64,000 bases of DNA from Lacihabitans soyangensis (GTDB taxonomy: Bacteria > Bacteroidota > Bacteroidia > Cytophagales > Spirosomataceae), in NCBI RefSeq assembly GCF_024343775.1, contig NZ_RJUF01000194.1:124001-188000 (forward strand), given 5' to 3'. Each line of letters opens with the position of its first letter. The stretch's first letter is position 1. Position numbers and translations under genes: made by a program. Below the pieces are notes generated by a model that was given only the letters and a program-made list of their open reading frames with translations, was not told the origin of the DNA and ran no database searches. This document shows positions 7,962 through 16,325 of this stretch, piece by piece.

Positions 7962-8912
7962 TTACTTGATATTAAAACTCGTTTGACCTATTCTGAAGCC
8001 ATCGGCATAGAGTTCAATTTTGTAGGTACCTTTTTCGTAATTGGCCCCACGATTGTAAATGTACTCAACTGTCTGACCTGAATTGGAATACAAAATGGTC
8101 TGTTTAGCTGTATAAATAGTTTCTTTGCCTCCAAAACTAAATGCACCCGAACCTGTTGCCATATCTGAGATTACGTTACCAGTTGGATCTATCATACGCA
8201 TATAAATAGTTTTGTTTTCTTTCTTGGTCAAGGGATTTTCGGCCAATTTAAAGGAAACCTTTACTCTATCAACTTTTCTGGCCTTAAACTCTTCGCCATC
8301 TCTTTCCTTTCCTCTTGAGTTAATGGCGGCTACTGTGTAATTCATTGGTCTAAGTGCCGAGGCTAAAGTTACTTTTTCAGATAATTCACGATTTTGAACA
8401 GTAGTTTTATAAACCGAGTCGGCCAGAGCTTCCTTGGCAGTTCTTAAGTCGGAGTTCGTACTTTTCAAGCCTGTATTTTCAGAGTTTAATACTTGATTTT
8501 GATTATTCAAAATAGCATTTTCTTCTCTAAGTTTGGCTATCTCGGCATCTTTCTCAAGCAACATGGCTTCGTAGCCTTTTATCTTGTTTTGATACTCCTT
8601 GGCATCAAAACTTTTCGACGACATTAGATTTTTCTTGTCTTTCTGCAACTCCGCCTTCAAAGCTTCCAACTCCTCTACTTGTCCTCCCAAAGCCGCTATC
8701 TCAGCTATTTTGGCATCCAACTGGGCTGATATTGAATCCAACTTAGTATTGGTTCTTAGAAGTTCGTTGGTTTTTTCGGTGATAGATACGTTGTTTTGAG
8801 AATTTTCTTGTTTCTCATTAAAATACAAATACCCAAAAATAGCAGCGACTGCCAAAGCCAAAATTAATCCAGCCTTAATAATCGAATTGCTGCTGTTATT
8901 TGATTCTTCCAT
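7962..8912 (-). CDS. Single-pass membrane protein with long coiled coil (copy 1 of a paralogous pair)
   Basis: A 316-residue protein with a short cytoplasmic N-terminus, one membrane helix at about 13-30 (AGLILALAVAAIFGYLYF), a coiled coil from about 35 to 190 (for example LDAKIAEIAALGGQVEELEA and KLREENAILNNQNQ), and a compact beta-rich C-terminal domain from about 195 to 316. That domain contains NSRGKERDGEEFKARKVDRV and ELYADGFRIGQTSFNIK. It is collinear and equal in length with the protein at 33301. The fold suggests a periplasmic or envelope scaffold, but no function is known to me. It is transcribed alone: strong promoter at 8941-8970, terminator at 7904-7933. Confidence 0.8.
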   Translation of the reverse strand: MEESNNSSNSIIKAGLILALAVAAIFGYLYFNEKQENSQNNVSITEKTNELLRTNTKLDSISAQLDAKIAEIAALGGQVEELEALKAELQKDKKNLMSSKSFDAKEYQNKIKGYEAMLLEKDAEIAKLREENAILNNQNQVLNSENTGLKSTNSDLRTAKEALADSVYKTTVQNRELSEKVTLASALRPMNYTVAAINSRGKERDGEEFKARKVDRVKVSFKLAENPLTKKENKTIYMRMIDPTGNVISDMATGSGAFSFGGKETIYTAKQTILYSNSGQTVEYIYNRGANYEKGTYKIELYADGFRIGQTSFNIK

Positions 8913-8940
8913 AATGTTAGTTTATAGGTTATTAATACGA

Positions 8941-8970
8941 CAAAAATATATTTTTATTTTTGTATTCAAA
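8941..8970 (-). promoter_or_regulatory. Bacteroidota-type promoter for the coiled-coil gene
   Basis: On the minus strand TTTG (8967-8970), an 18-base spacer and TATTTTTG (8941-8948) match the Bacteroidota -33/-7 pattern TTTG...TAnnTTTG. The predicted transcript starts about 20 bases before the ATG at 8912. Confidence 0.55.
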
Positions 8971-9044
8971 GCCAAATTACACTAATATTGGTAAATAAGG
9001 TGTGTAATTTGTACAAAAGTAGACTGTAAAAACTAGATCAAGGA

Positions 9045-9088
9045 AGATTTCTATTTGTGAAGTGCTTCTTTGACTCACAAGTAAATCT
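9045..9088. repeat. Imperfect inverted repeat in the 8913-9159 intergenic region
   Basis: AGATTTctatTTGTGA (9045-9060) pairs with TCACAAgtAAATCT (9075-9088) across a 14-base loop. It lies in the leader of the plus-strand gene at 9160. No T-run follows, so it is not a terminator for either neighbour; its role is unknown. Confidence 0.35.
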
Positions 9089-9159
9089 GAAACTTTATAA
9101 CGTAAGTATTTAACTCTAAACCAAAGAGCAGTATGAAACTGCATTAATTGTAACTAAAA

Positions 9160-10182
9160 ATGGCACTGATTTCAAAGAAAAAAATACCATTCAAAATATC
9201 TCCACTCCTACGTAAATACTTGCGAGAAACGGGCCGTGAAATAGATTCTCCGCTCAAATACAGCGATCTTTTGCGATATGACAACAAAATAACGCTATAC
9301 GACAAAAACGGCAACGACACGCTCTGGGAAACGGTATTTTACTCACAAACCGACCTCGTGGAGATTTATGAAAACCTCAAAAACATCTACGCAGACCTCA
9401 AAACCGATGGCGACGAATCTGTAATAAAGCACTTGGTGGTTGACAGGGTGGATATTTGTACTTACGCCAATACATTGCCTTTTAGGGTACGTATCAGTAA
9501 CAAAGTCAATGACAATTACGACTATTTTTATATCAAAAAAGCCGATGCTTCCAGAATCTACGGATTAGAACTCGAACATCTTTTATCGCCAAACGTAATG
9601 TCGTATTTTACTTCTGAAGATACTTTAATTGAAGAACATATAGCAGGTATTACGGGTGATCTTTTCATGCAAAACCATCTGAATGACATCAACCTCAACC
9701 CTATCAGGCTTACAAAAGAGTTTATAAAATTTAATGAACGTTGTTTTGTTAGGCTTTTAGGCGACATGCATTCTTCGAATTTTGTGATAATTGTAACGCC
9801 TGACTTCGAGGATTTTCATTACAGAATCCGAGCCATAGATTTTGATCAACAATCCTACGAGGCCTCTAAGTCGGTGTATATGCCTCAGTATTTTAAACAA
9901 AACAACGCCATCATAGAGTTAGGCATGAAATACATGACCTCGGAATCGGTGAAACAATATCAAACAGAGGAACGGTCATTGATAGCCCACCGCATGAAAG
10001 ACGAAAAAGTGAAACTACAAGAGCTTTTAAATTGTATGAAAACCGATAAAATACACCTAGATGCCAATTTGACTCAGTTGAGAAAAGAACTATCTAGCCA
10101 TTATAAAAACAAAGCTTTTTTGGCTTGTGAATCTATGGGCGAAGTGGTAGAATTGAGTCTTAAAATGGTCACCGATTTTTAA
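9160..10182 (+). CDS. Hypothetical protein with kinase-fold-like catalytic motifs
   Basis: 340 residues, no signal peptide, so cytoplasmic. I do not recognise a named family. Around residues 202-232 it has RLLGDMHSSNF followed by RIRAIDFDQQSYE. This spacing resembles the catalytic loop (HxxxxN) and metal-binding Asp (DFD) of aminoglycoside-phosphotransferase or protein-kinase-like folds. The N-terminal half would then hold an ATP-binding lobe, with FYIKKADASR near residue 125 as a possible Lys motif, although no clear glycine loop is seen. The stop overlaps the stop of the convergent BatA-type gene by 3 bases. The family is probably restricted to Bacteroidota; the enzymatic assignment is inference. 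Confidence 0.6.
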   Translation: MALISKKKIPFKISPLLRKYLRETGREIDSPLKYSDLLRYDNKITLYDKNGNDTLWETVFYSQTDLVEIYENLKNIYADLKTDGDESVIKHLVVDRVDICTYANTLPFRVRISNKVNDNYDYFYIKKADASRIYGLELEHLLSPNVMSYFTSEDTLIEEHIAGITGDLFMQNHLNDINLNPIRLTKEFIKFNERCFVRLLGDMHSSNFVIIVTPDFEDFHYRIRAIDFDQQSYEASKSVYMPQYFKQNNAIIELGMKYMTSESVKQYQTEERSLIAHRMKDEKVKLQELLNCMKTDKIHLDANLTQLRKELSSHYKNKAFLACESMGEVVELSLKMVTDF

Positions 10183-12254
10183 GATTTCAAAAAGCGAATC
10201 AACAGTATTTCGACCAACAAGAAGAATAATGCCGCAACCACAAAGTATTTCCATAGCGGTTTGCCCAATGAAGTATCCCTAAAGGCTTCAATGAAACTAC
10301 CATCGAAAATATCGTCATAAACTTCGACATTCTTTTGATTTTCAAAAATATCTCTGAGGTTTTCAGCAGTGTAACTATCAAGTTTAGACTCTAAATGATC
10401 ATGGTTCAGTGCGAGTGTTTTCTCCACTTTTCCGTTAATAACCAAATCATAAAAACCTGAGCCAAAAAGCTGCCCCTCACTCAGTTCGGAAGATTTTGGA
10501 AGTGTCAGGTTGAGTGTTTTACCCAATAGTCTTTGCACCGGAATAATCTCTAGCTTATCGTTTTTCAGTTTATAAGTTGCATTTTTAGGAGCATTGGGCA
10601 TAAAAAAACTCAGAGACGACTCACTAAAATTATAGGCCAACCTATCAGATTTACTACTTAAATAAGCCATTTTGTAAAATGTTGGCACAAAAAAGGCGTG
10701 CTCAGCAAAATTTCCGAATTTGGCATTGAGCGGACTGGCCAACAAATACACCACGCCATCTCCAACTCTGGTTCTGGTAAGAAAGGCCTTGCCATTTCTG
10801 AAACTCAGCAGTTTTTCAGCAGCACCTCCCCATTGTAACTTTGGCGTAGATTTTGGCAAACTTACTAAGCTATTAAACGAACTTCGTTCAAAAACATCGG
10901 CATAAAAAGGAGAACTCTTATCGGGTTCGTTGATATCTACAAAATTTTCGGGACTTGGTACTTCATTAACGACCTCTATATTTTGAAATCCATATTTACC
11001 CAAAAAGGCGAGATAACTCGCGGCCACAGGATTTTCGGAAGGACTAATAACCACACAGCCACCAGAGGCAAGGAAATTTTCGAGTGCCAACTTAGTTTCA
11101 CCATCTATTGTAGAGACTCCTTCTAAAACCACCATATCGGCATTTTGTACCTGACCCGGGTCAAAATTACTCACCGAATACGAAGTGTATTTAAACAAAC
11201 TATCGTTGGCGTACATTTTGGAAAGGTAGTTTTGTGGACTACGCTGCCCAAAAAGATGAAGAACCCGAATGGTTGGAGAAGCGTTCAACACAAAATAATA
11301 ATCATTGTCAAACGTGATGGGCTGATCATCAAACAATATTTTGCCTCTGTGCACACCTCGCTCCTTAACCGTAAAGTTAAATGTGGCCGTGGCCGAAGAA
11401 TTTGAGGCAATATTAACCGATGACGTAGAAGCTTGCACATTGTCAATAAATAACTTCAGTGGCAGTTTTTCCACACCTTTACTTCCTGAATTATAAACTT
11501 TTACGTTCAAAACATTATTTTGCATTTCCCGTACAACAGGTAAACTTAACCATACCGAATCCACAAAAACATTTTGTGAAGCTTTACCAGTTACAGGTAT
11601 TAAATGCACTTTGTCGTTAGAATCTATCTTGATATTTTCTAACCGACCCATTGTAGATTTTTGAAAGTCAGAAAACCAAAAGAAATGATTTTGGGCAGAA
11701 GGATTGTGCTTTTGAGCAATCGAACGTTGTCTTTTATAAACCTGCTCAAGTGTTCGAGGAATTTCAGAAAAGTCTGTCGTAGTGAGCCTATCTTTGACCT
11801 TAGATGCGTTTGTTACGAACTGATCTTGCCCGTCAAAATCGTTGGTGGTCATCTGAACATTAGACGACCTGTTGAAAATCGAAAGTAACTCATCTATTTT
11901 TATAATGGCCAAATCTAAAAACCGCTTGCTTTCGGTGGTGTTCTGCATGCTCAACGAATTGTCGAGATAAATACCATTGATACCAACAGGCTTTGCAGAA
12001 AGATTCGCTTTGTTCTTGAAAAATACGGGCTGAGCAAAAGCAAGAATTAAACAGGCTAGGAACAACATTCTAGCAGCCATAATAAGTAGCTGCTTTAGTT
12101 TTCGGAAAGCCGAAGACTTGGTTTCAACAGTTTTTAGTAAAGCAACATTAGAAAAAAATACTTTTTTCGTTCTTCGGAAATTGAAAAGATGCACAATGAG
12201 CGGAATACTCAAGGCCAACAATCCCCACAAAACACTTGGAAACAAAAACTGCAT
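10179..12254 (-). CDS. BatA / aerotolerance-type membrane protein with VWA-like region
   Basis: A 691-residue protein. The N-terminus is the BatA signature: FLFPSVLWGLLALSIPLIVH, then LFNFRRTKKVFFSNVALL, then a second helix MAARMLFLACLILAFAQP (about 58-76). A von Willebrand A-like region follows (about 90-210, GIYLDNSLSMQNTTES, a DNSLSM MIDAS-like motif). The middle is periplasmic, and a C-terminal helix (about 670-688, YFVVAALFFLLVEILLIRFL) anchors it again. Bacteroidota encode such proteins beside or apart from the bat operon; they are linked to stress tolerance, but the reaction is unknown. A TACATTTG box at 12284-12291 on the minus strand probably serves as its -7 element. Confidence 0.85.
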   Translation of the reverse strand: MQFLFPSVLWGLLALSIPLIVHLFNFRRTKKVFFSNVALLKTVETKSSAFRKLKQLLIMAARMLFLACLILAFAQPVFFKNKANLSAKPVGINGIYLDNSLSMQNTTESKRFLDLAIIKIDELLSIFNRSSNVQMTTNDFDGQDQFVTNASKVKDRLTTTDFSEIPRTLEQVYKRQRSIAQKHNPSAQNHFFWFSDFQKSTMGRLENIKIDSNDKVHLIPVTGKASQNVFVDSVWLSLPVVREMQNNVLNVKVYNSGSKGVEKLPLKLFIDNVQASTSSVNIASNSSATATFNFTVKERGVHRGKILFDDQPITFDNDYYFVLNASPTIRVLHLFGQRSPQNYLSKMYANDSLFKYTSYSVSNFDPGQVQNADMVVLEGVSTIDGETKLALENFLASGGCVVISPSENPVAASYLAFLGKYGFQNIEVVNEVPSPENFVDINEPDKSSPFYADVFERSSFNSLVSLPKSTPKLQWGGAAEKLLSFRNGKAFLTRTRVGDGVVYLLASPLNAKFGNFAEHAFFVPTFYKMAYLSSKSDRLAYNFSESSLSFFMPNAPKNATYKLKNDKLEIIPVQRLLGKTLNLTLPKSSELSEGQLFGSGFYDLVINGKVEKTLALNHDHLESKLDSYTAENLRDIFENQKNVEVYDDIFDGSFIEAFRDTSLGKPLWKYFVVAALFFLLVEILLIRFLKS

Positions 12255-12283
12255 ATTTTCTAAAATTCAGATTTATAGCGAAT

Positions 12284-12291
12284 CAAATGTA
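12284..12291 (-). promoter_or_regulatory. -7 promoter element upstream of the BatA-type gene
   Basis: TACATTTG on the minus strand fits TAnnTTTG exactly, 30 bases before the ATG at 12254. No convincing TTTG is found at the expected -33 position, so confidence is limited. Confidence 0.35.
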
Positions 12292-12411
12292 CAATAATTT
12301 CGGGCAAATAAAACGCCCAAAGGCCTAAATACAACCCTAAAGTTAGGTATTCATCAAATAACGACAAAACTGACTCAAAATGCAAAAGAAACCAGATCTT
12401 ACATAAAACAA

Positions 12412-12459
12412 AAAGTGATTTTACAAAAAATCATCTTAGAATTCTTGTAAAATCACTTT
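12412..12459 (-). terminator. Long perfect hairpin, terminator of the small lipoprotein gene
   Basis: Arms AAAGTGATTTTACAA (12412-12426) and TTGTAAAATCACTTT (12445-12459) are perfect 15-bp complements around an 18-base loop, 16 bases after the stop of the minus-strand gene at 12476. On the minus strand it ends in a short T-rich stretch, consistent with termination. Confidence 0.65.
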
Positions 12460-12475
12460 GAGAAAATATCGTCAA

Positions 12476-12766
12476 TTAAGCACCTACCTTAGTACTATCT
12501 GCTGCTGGAGCAGCTGGGGTAGTTTCGGCGGTTGAAGCCGGAGTAGATGGACCGTAAAGTTTCTCACGGATTGCCGCCGTACGAGCCTCTAACTCAGGCT
12601 TAGCTGTATAGGTTACATTTAATTGTCTAGCCACTGAATCTGGATGAACGCCATAAACGTATTCGTTGCCCTCATTTACATCATCCTGCTCAATTCGGTT
12701 GTTTTTCTGATATCCACAAGAAGCCAAAGCCACTAAACAGAAAATGAATACTATGTTCTTTTTCAT
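12476..12766 (-). CDS. Small lipoprotein, function unknown
   Basis: 96 residues. A lipoprotein signal peptide (MKKNIVFIFCLVALASCG) places Cys17 as the lipid-modified residue. The middle is polar (DDVNEGNEYVYGVHPDSVAR), and the last 25 residues are an Ala/Pro/Thr-rich tail (STPASTAETTPAAPAADSTK). I do not recognise the family. It forms its own transcription unit, with a strong promoter at 12795-12826 and a perfect 15-bp hairpin after it, which suggests a well-expressed envelope protein. Confidence 0.75.
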   Translation of the reverse strand: MKKNIVFIFCLVALASCGYQKNNRIEQDDVNEGNEYVYGVHPDSVARQLNVTYTAKPELEARTAAIREKLYGPSTPASTAETTPAAPAADSTKVGA

Positions 12767-12794
12767 TATGAAACTTATATCATTTAAATTTGCA

Positions 12795-12826
12795 CAAATT
12801 TAAAATGAGCAATCCAAAAAGCCAAA
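12795..12826 (-). promoter_or_regulatory. Bacteroidota-type promoter of the small lipoprotein gene
   Basis: Minus strand: TTTG (12823-12826), 20-base spacer, TAAATTTG (12795-12802). This is an exact match to the TTTG/TAnnTTTG pattern, with the predicted start about 22 bases before the ATG at 12766. Confidence 0.6.
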
Positions 12827-12893
12827 GTTTATTTTAATTATTCGGTCCTTATTTTCAAATAGCCCTTTTGATGGGTTTTAAAGCTGTTTTGAT

Positions 12894-14096
12894 ATGCATT
12901 ATGACGTGGTGGTAATTGGTGGGGGAATTGTTGGGCTCGCTACGGCTCTTAATCTTAAAAAAGCCAAACCCAACTTAAGACTATTGTTGGTAGAAAAGGA
13001 AAACAGCCTCGCAGCACACCAGACTGGTCATAACAGTGGCGTTATTCACTCAGGTTTATACTACAAACCAGGAAGTTTAAAAGCCAAAAACTGTATTGAA
13101 GGCTATCACATGCTCATAGACTTTTGCAACGAAAACAATATCAAATATGAACTTTGCGGCAAATTAGTAGTGGCCACCAGCGAAGATCAATTGGCAAGCC
13201 TCGAAACACTCTACCAAAGAGGAATACAAAATGGGTTGGAGGGCTTAGAAAAGTTAAATAAAGAACAAATGCAGGCCATAGAACCTCATGTAGCAGGCAT
13301 TGCAGGTATTAAAGTGCCACAAACGGGTATTATTAACTACACCACAGTCTCCGAAAAATATGCTGAAAATATTAAAAACCTGGGTGGAGAGATTCGCTTA
13401 GGAGAAAAAGTAAGTTCCATTTCGGAAATAAATGGGATTTCGACCGTAGTAACCAACAAAGGAAGTTATGACACCACATTAGTCGTTAACTGTGCTGGTC
13501 TATACTCTGACAAAGTGGCTCAGTTTACTGAAAAAGAGCAAGTTAAAGTGAGAATAATTCCCTTCAGAGGAGAATACTATGAAATAAAACCAGAGAAACA
13601 GTATTTGGTAAAACACCTAATTTACCCAGTTCCAGATCCTAACTTTCCTTTCCTTGGGGTACACTTCACGCGTATGGTAGATGGTGGCGTAGAAGCTGGC
13701 CCAAATGCCGTTTTGGCATTTCGTAGGGAAGGTTACAAGAAGCTTTCGCTTGATTTCTCCGAATTTGGTGAGACCCTTGCTTGGCCTGGATTTAGAAAAG
13801 TAGCAGCCAAATATTGGAAAACGGGCCTAGGCGAATACTATCGTTCATTTTCGAAATCGGCATTTACAAAAGCTCTTCAAGCTTTGATACCAGAAATACA
13901 GAAAGACGACCTTATACCTGGCGGTGCAGGTGTGCGTGCACAAGCCTGTGATTATGACGGAGGACTCCTTGACGACTTCTCGATTTTGGAAAACAAACAA
14001 GCCATTAATGTACTGAATGCCCCTTCCCCAGCCGCGACTTCGTCTCTGTCGATAGGTAAAACTGTGGCAGAAATGGCATTAAAACGGCTGAATTAA
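12894..14096 (+). CDS. lhgO: L-2-hydroxyglutarate oxidase
   Basis: A 400-residue FAD-dependent oxidoreductase of the DAO family. The FAD-binding start is DVVVIGGGIVGLATAL with the acidic end of beta-2 in LLLVEKE. Next comes HQTGHNSGVIHSGLYY, the substrate and flavin contact region typical of LhgO/L2HGDH, and the C-terminal IPGGAGVRAQACDYDGG. It oxidises L-2-hydroxyglutarate to 2-oxoglutarate, recovering a side product of dehydrogenases and feeding electrons to quinone. It sits 87 bases upstream of nuoL, but there is no evidence that they share a transcript; a TAGTTTTG box at 14150-14157 may start the nuo unit. Confidence 0.9.
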   Translation: MHYDVVVIGGGIVGLATALNLKKAKPNLRLLLVEKENSLAAHQTGHNSGVIHSGLYYKPGSLKAKNCIEGYHMLIDFCNENNIKYELCGKLVVATSEDQLASLETLYQRGIQNGLEGLEKLNKEQMQAIEPHVAGIAGIKVPQTGIINYTTVSEKYAENIKNLGGEIRLGEKVSSISEINGISTVVTNKGSYDTTLVVNCAGLYSDKVAQFTEKEQVKVRIIPFRGEYYEIKPEKQYLVKHLIYPVPDPNFPFLGVHFTRMVDGGVEAGPNAVLAFRREGYKKLSLDFSEFGETLAWPGFRKVAAKYWKTGLGEYYRSFSKSAFTKALQALIPEIQKDDLIPGGAGVRAQACDYDGGLLDDFSILENKQAINVLNAPSPAATSSLSIGKTVAEMALKRLN

Positions 14097-14182
14097 AGAA
14101 ATTGCCGTTTATATAGTTTCATTATCTCATTTTTCTAAATTATAATATTTAGTTTTGCCTTTTTAAAGCTCTCTGAAAATAC

Positions 14183-16324
14183 ATGAATCCAGAGTCTATA
14201 ATTTTTTATAATTTATTCATCTATTTGGTCGGCTTTGTTTTGCTACTTAGTCTGAACAATTCTGTCTTTAAACAACTTTCAGGATGGATTTCCATCGTAA
14301 TTAGCGTCCTAGGGATTATCTTTTCTTCAAGCTTACAAGTACCTTCTACCGAAAACTTCAGCATTTCTTATAATTGGCTTCATTTGGGAGATACCCGCAT
14401 CAACTTCAAAATCCTGATAGACAACCAAACCTACTTTATGTATATTTTGGTACAGATAATTGCTTTTTTTGTAAAGCTTTTCTCTACTAAGTATCTAGAG
14501 CATGACGACGGAATCAATCGTTATTTTGCGTTTTTGAACCTCTTTGTATTTTCTATGCTTGGCCTAGTATTGGCAGGTAACCTACTGCAACTTTATCTCT
14601 TCTGGGAACTTGTAGGGTTTTGTTCTTACCTGCTTATCGGGTTTTGGTATACCAAAAAAGCGGCTAATTCAGCAGCAATCAAAGCATTCTTAATCAACAG
14701 AATGGGAGATGCCTTTTTGATGGTGGGCATATTTCTCTTGTTTTTAATTTATGGAAACCTGGATTTTGATGCTTTTATACCAGAAAATATGGATAAAACC
14801 GCTTTTGGTTTTCCATTCTTAACCCCTGAAGGGCTTCAAACCTTAGCCGTGCTGATGGTTTTTGGAGGCGTTACCGCCAAGTCGGCACAATTGCCGCTAC
14901 AAATTTGGCTTCCAGATGCCATGGAAGGACCTACTCCTGCCTCTGCACTAATCCATGCCGCCACCATGGTGGTTGCTGGGGTATTTTTATTGGGTAGAAT
15001 TTCGCCCATCATCACAGCAGATGCAGGTTTAGTGATAGCATTAGTTGGCGGCTTAACAAGTGTTTTAGCAGCCATTTCGGCTGTTTTTCAATATGATATT
15101 AAAAAAGTACTGGCCTATTCTACCATCTCACAACTTGGTTTTATGGTAGCAGGCATAGGCATGGGAGCCGTTGGAGCTTCATTTTTTCATTTGGCCACAC
15201 ATGCGTTTTTCAAGGCGGGTTTGTTTCTATGTGCTGGGGCTGTCATAAATTACATGCACCATGAGCAAGACATGCGAAAAATGGGCAATTTGATTCTCAA
15301 ACTTCCTGTGGTTTTTTATGCTTATTTAATTTGTGCTGCATCACTAATAGGCTTACCCTTTACCTCTGGTTTTTTATCAAAAGATTCCCTTTTAAATGCC
15401 GCGGTGGCTTTTGGAACAAAAGATGGCCCAATTAACATAAAAATATTGATACCTGTACTGATGGGAATCACCTCTTTTCTGACTTCTTTTTATATGATCA
15501 GGCAGTTAGTTATGGTATTTTTCCAAAGACAAGAAAGTCCGGTAGATAAAATCATAAGTTCTACCAAAAGAACATTTGACGGAGCCATAAAATCGTTTCA
15601 GGATATATTAAATGCTGATAATGAATCTTTGGGTGAAGAAAAAGTCATAAATTTTGTAAGAAATCTAGGCGTTTTTGATGTTTCAGTTATTGGATTGGCC
15701 ATTTGCTCTACCTGGTTTTTGTTTAGTTCAAATCCATTTTCTTTTGAGGATGTTTGGTTTCTTGAGGTATTTCAACATGACGAAACACACTTCACTTGGA
15801 TTCCGTGGGTTGTAGGAGTTCTTTTTATTTTGGCCTTGCTCATCAGCTATAACACCACTTTCGAAGAATTGAGAAGGTTTTATTTGGGAGAGTTTAAGAC
15901 TGGCAGCCAAAGAAAATTCTACCTCTTATCCAAAAACCATTTCTACATGGACAGCCTATACAAAAAGCTGTTTTTTATGTTTATCAAAAGCAATGAAACT
16001 GTAAATTCATCCCATGTAGATAGCATAAATGTTAAAGGAGTAACTTCAGGTAAGTTTGAAATTGCCCCATATTTTCAGAGAATTGAAACCAATATTGTGG
16101 ATCGATTGATAACAAAAATCACCTCAATAGTTTTATCTTTGTCGGAGATTAGTTCTAAAATAGACGATAAAATAATAGACGGCCTGGTTCTCAAGATTTC
16201 GTTTGGCCTAAAAAACTTAGGAGACAAAATACGAAAATCGCAGTCTGGACAGATTCAATTGTATCTTTTGGGCCTTGTAATTATCATTTTATGCATTGTT
16301 TTTATCAAAATCCTAATATTCTAA
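14183..16324 (+). CDS. nuoL: NADH-quinone oxidoreductase subunit L
   Basis: A 713-residue antiporter-like subunit of complex I in the inner membrane. Its core includes LFWELVGFCSYLLIGFWY (helix 5 Glu), AQLPLQIWLPDAMEGPTPAS (the conserved PDAMxGPTPxSA motif) and HAATMVVAGVFLLGR. It takes part in proton pumping through the long lateral helix at the C-terminus. At 713 residues it is longer than usual (about 610-650). The extra length is in a loop around residues 450-500, which is charged and Lys/Asp-rich, and in a C-terminal segment before the last helix. It starts the nuoL-M-N cluster; no nuoA-K genes are upstream. Confidence 0.95.
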   Translation: MNPESIIFYNLFIYLVGFVLLLSLNNSVFKQLSGWISIVISVLGIIFSSSLQVPSTENFSISYNWLHLGDTRINFKILIDNQTYFMYILVQIIAFFVKLFSTKYLEHDDGINRYFAFLNLFVFSMLGLVLAGNLLQLYLFWELVGFCSYLLIGFWYTKKAANSAAIKAFLINRMGDAFLMVGIFLLFLIYGNLDFDAFIPENMDKTAFGFPFLTPEGLQTLAVLMVFGGVTAKSAQLPLQIWLPDAMEGPTPASALIHAATMVVAGVFLLGRISPIITADAGLVIALVGGLTSVLAAISAVFQYDIKKVLAYSTISQLGFMVAGIGMGAVGASFFHLATHAFFKAGLFLCAGAVINYMHHEQDMRKMGNLILKLPVVFYAYLICAASLIGLPFTSGFLSKDSLLNAAVAFGTKDGPINIKILIPVLMGITSFLTSFYMIRQLVMVFFQRQESPVDKIISSTKRTFDGAIKSFQDILNADNESLGEEKVINFVRNLGVFDVSVIGLAICSTWFLFSSNPFSFEDVWFLEVFQHDETHFTWIPWVVGVLFILALLISYNTTFEELRRFYLGEFKTGSQRKFYLLSKNHFYMDSLYKKLFFMFIKSNETVNSSHVDSINVKGVTSGKFEIAPYFQRIETNIVDRLITKITSIVLSLSEISSKIDDKIIDGLVLKISFGLKNLGDKIRKSQSGQIQLYLLGLVIIILCIVFIKILIF

Positions 16325-16325
16325 A

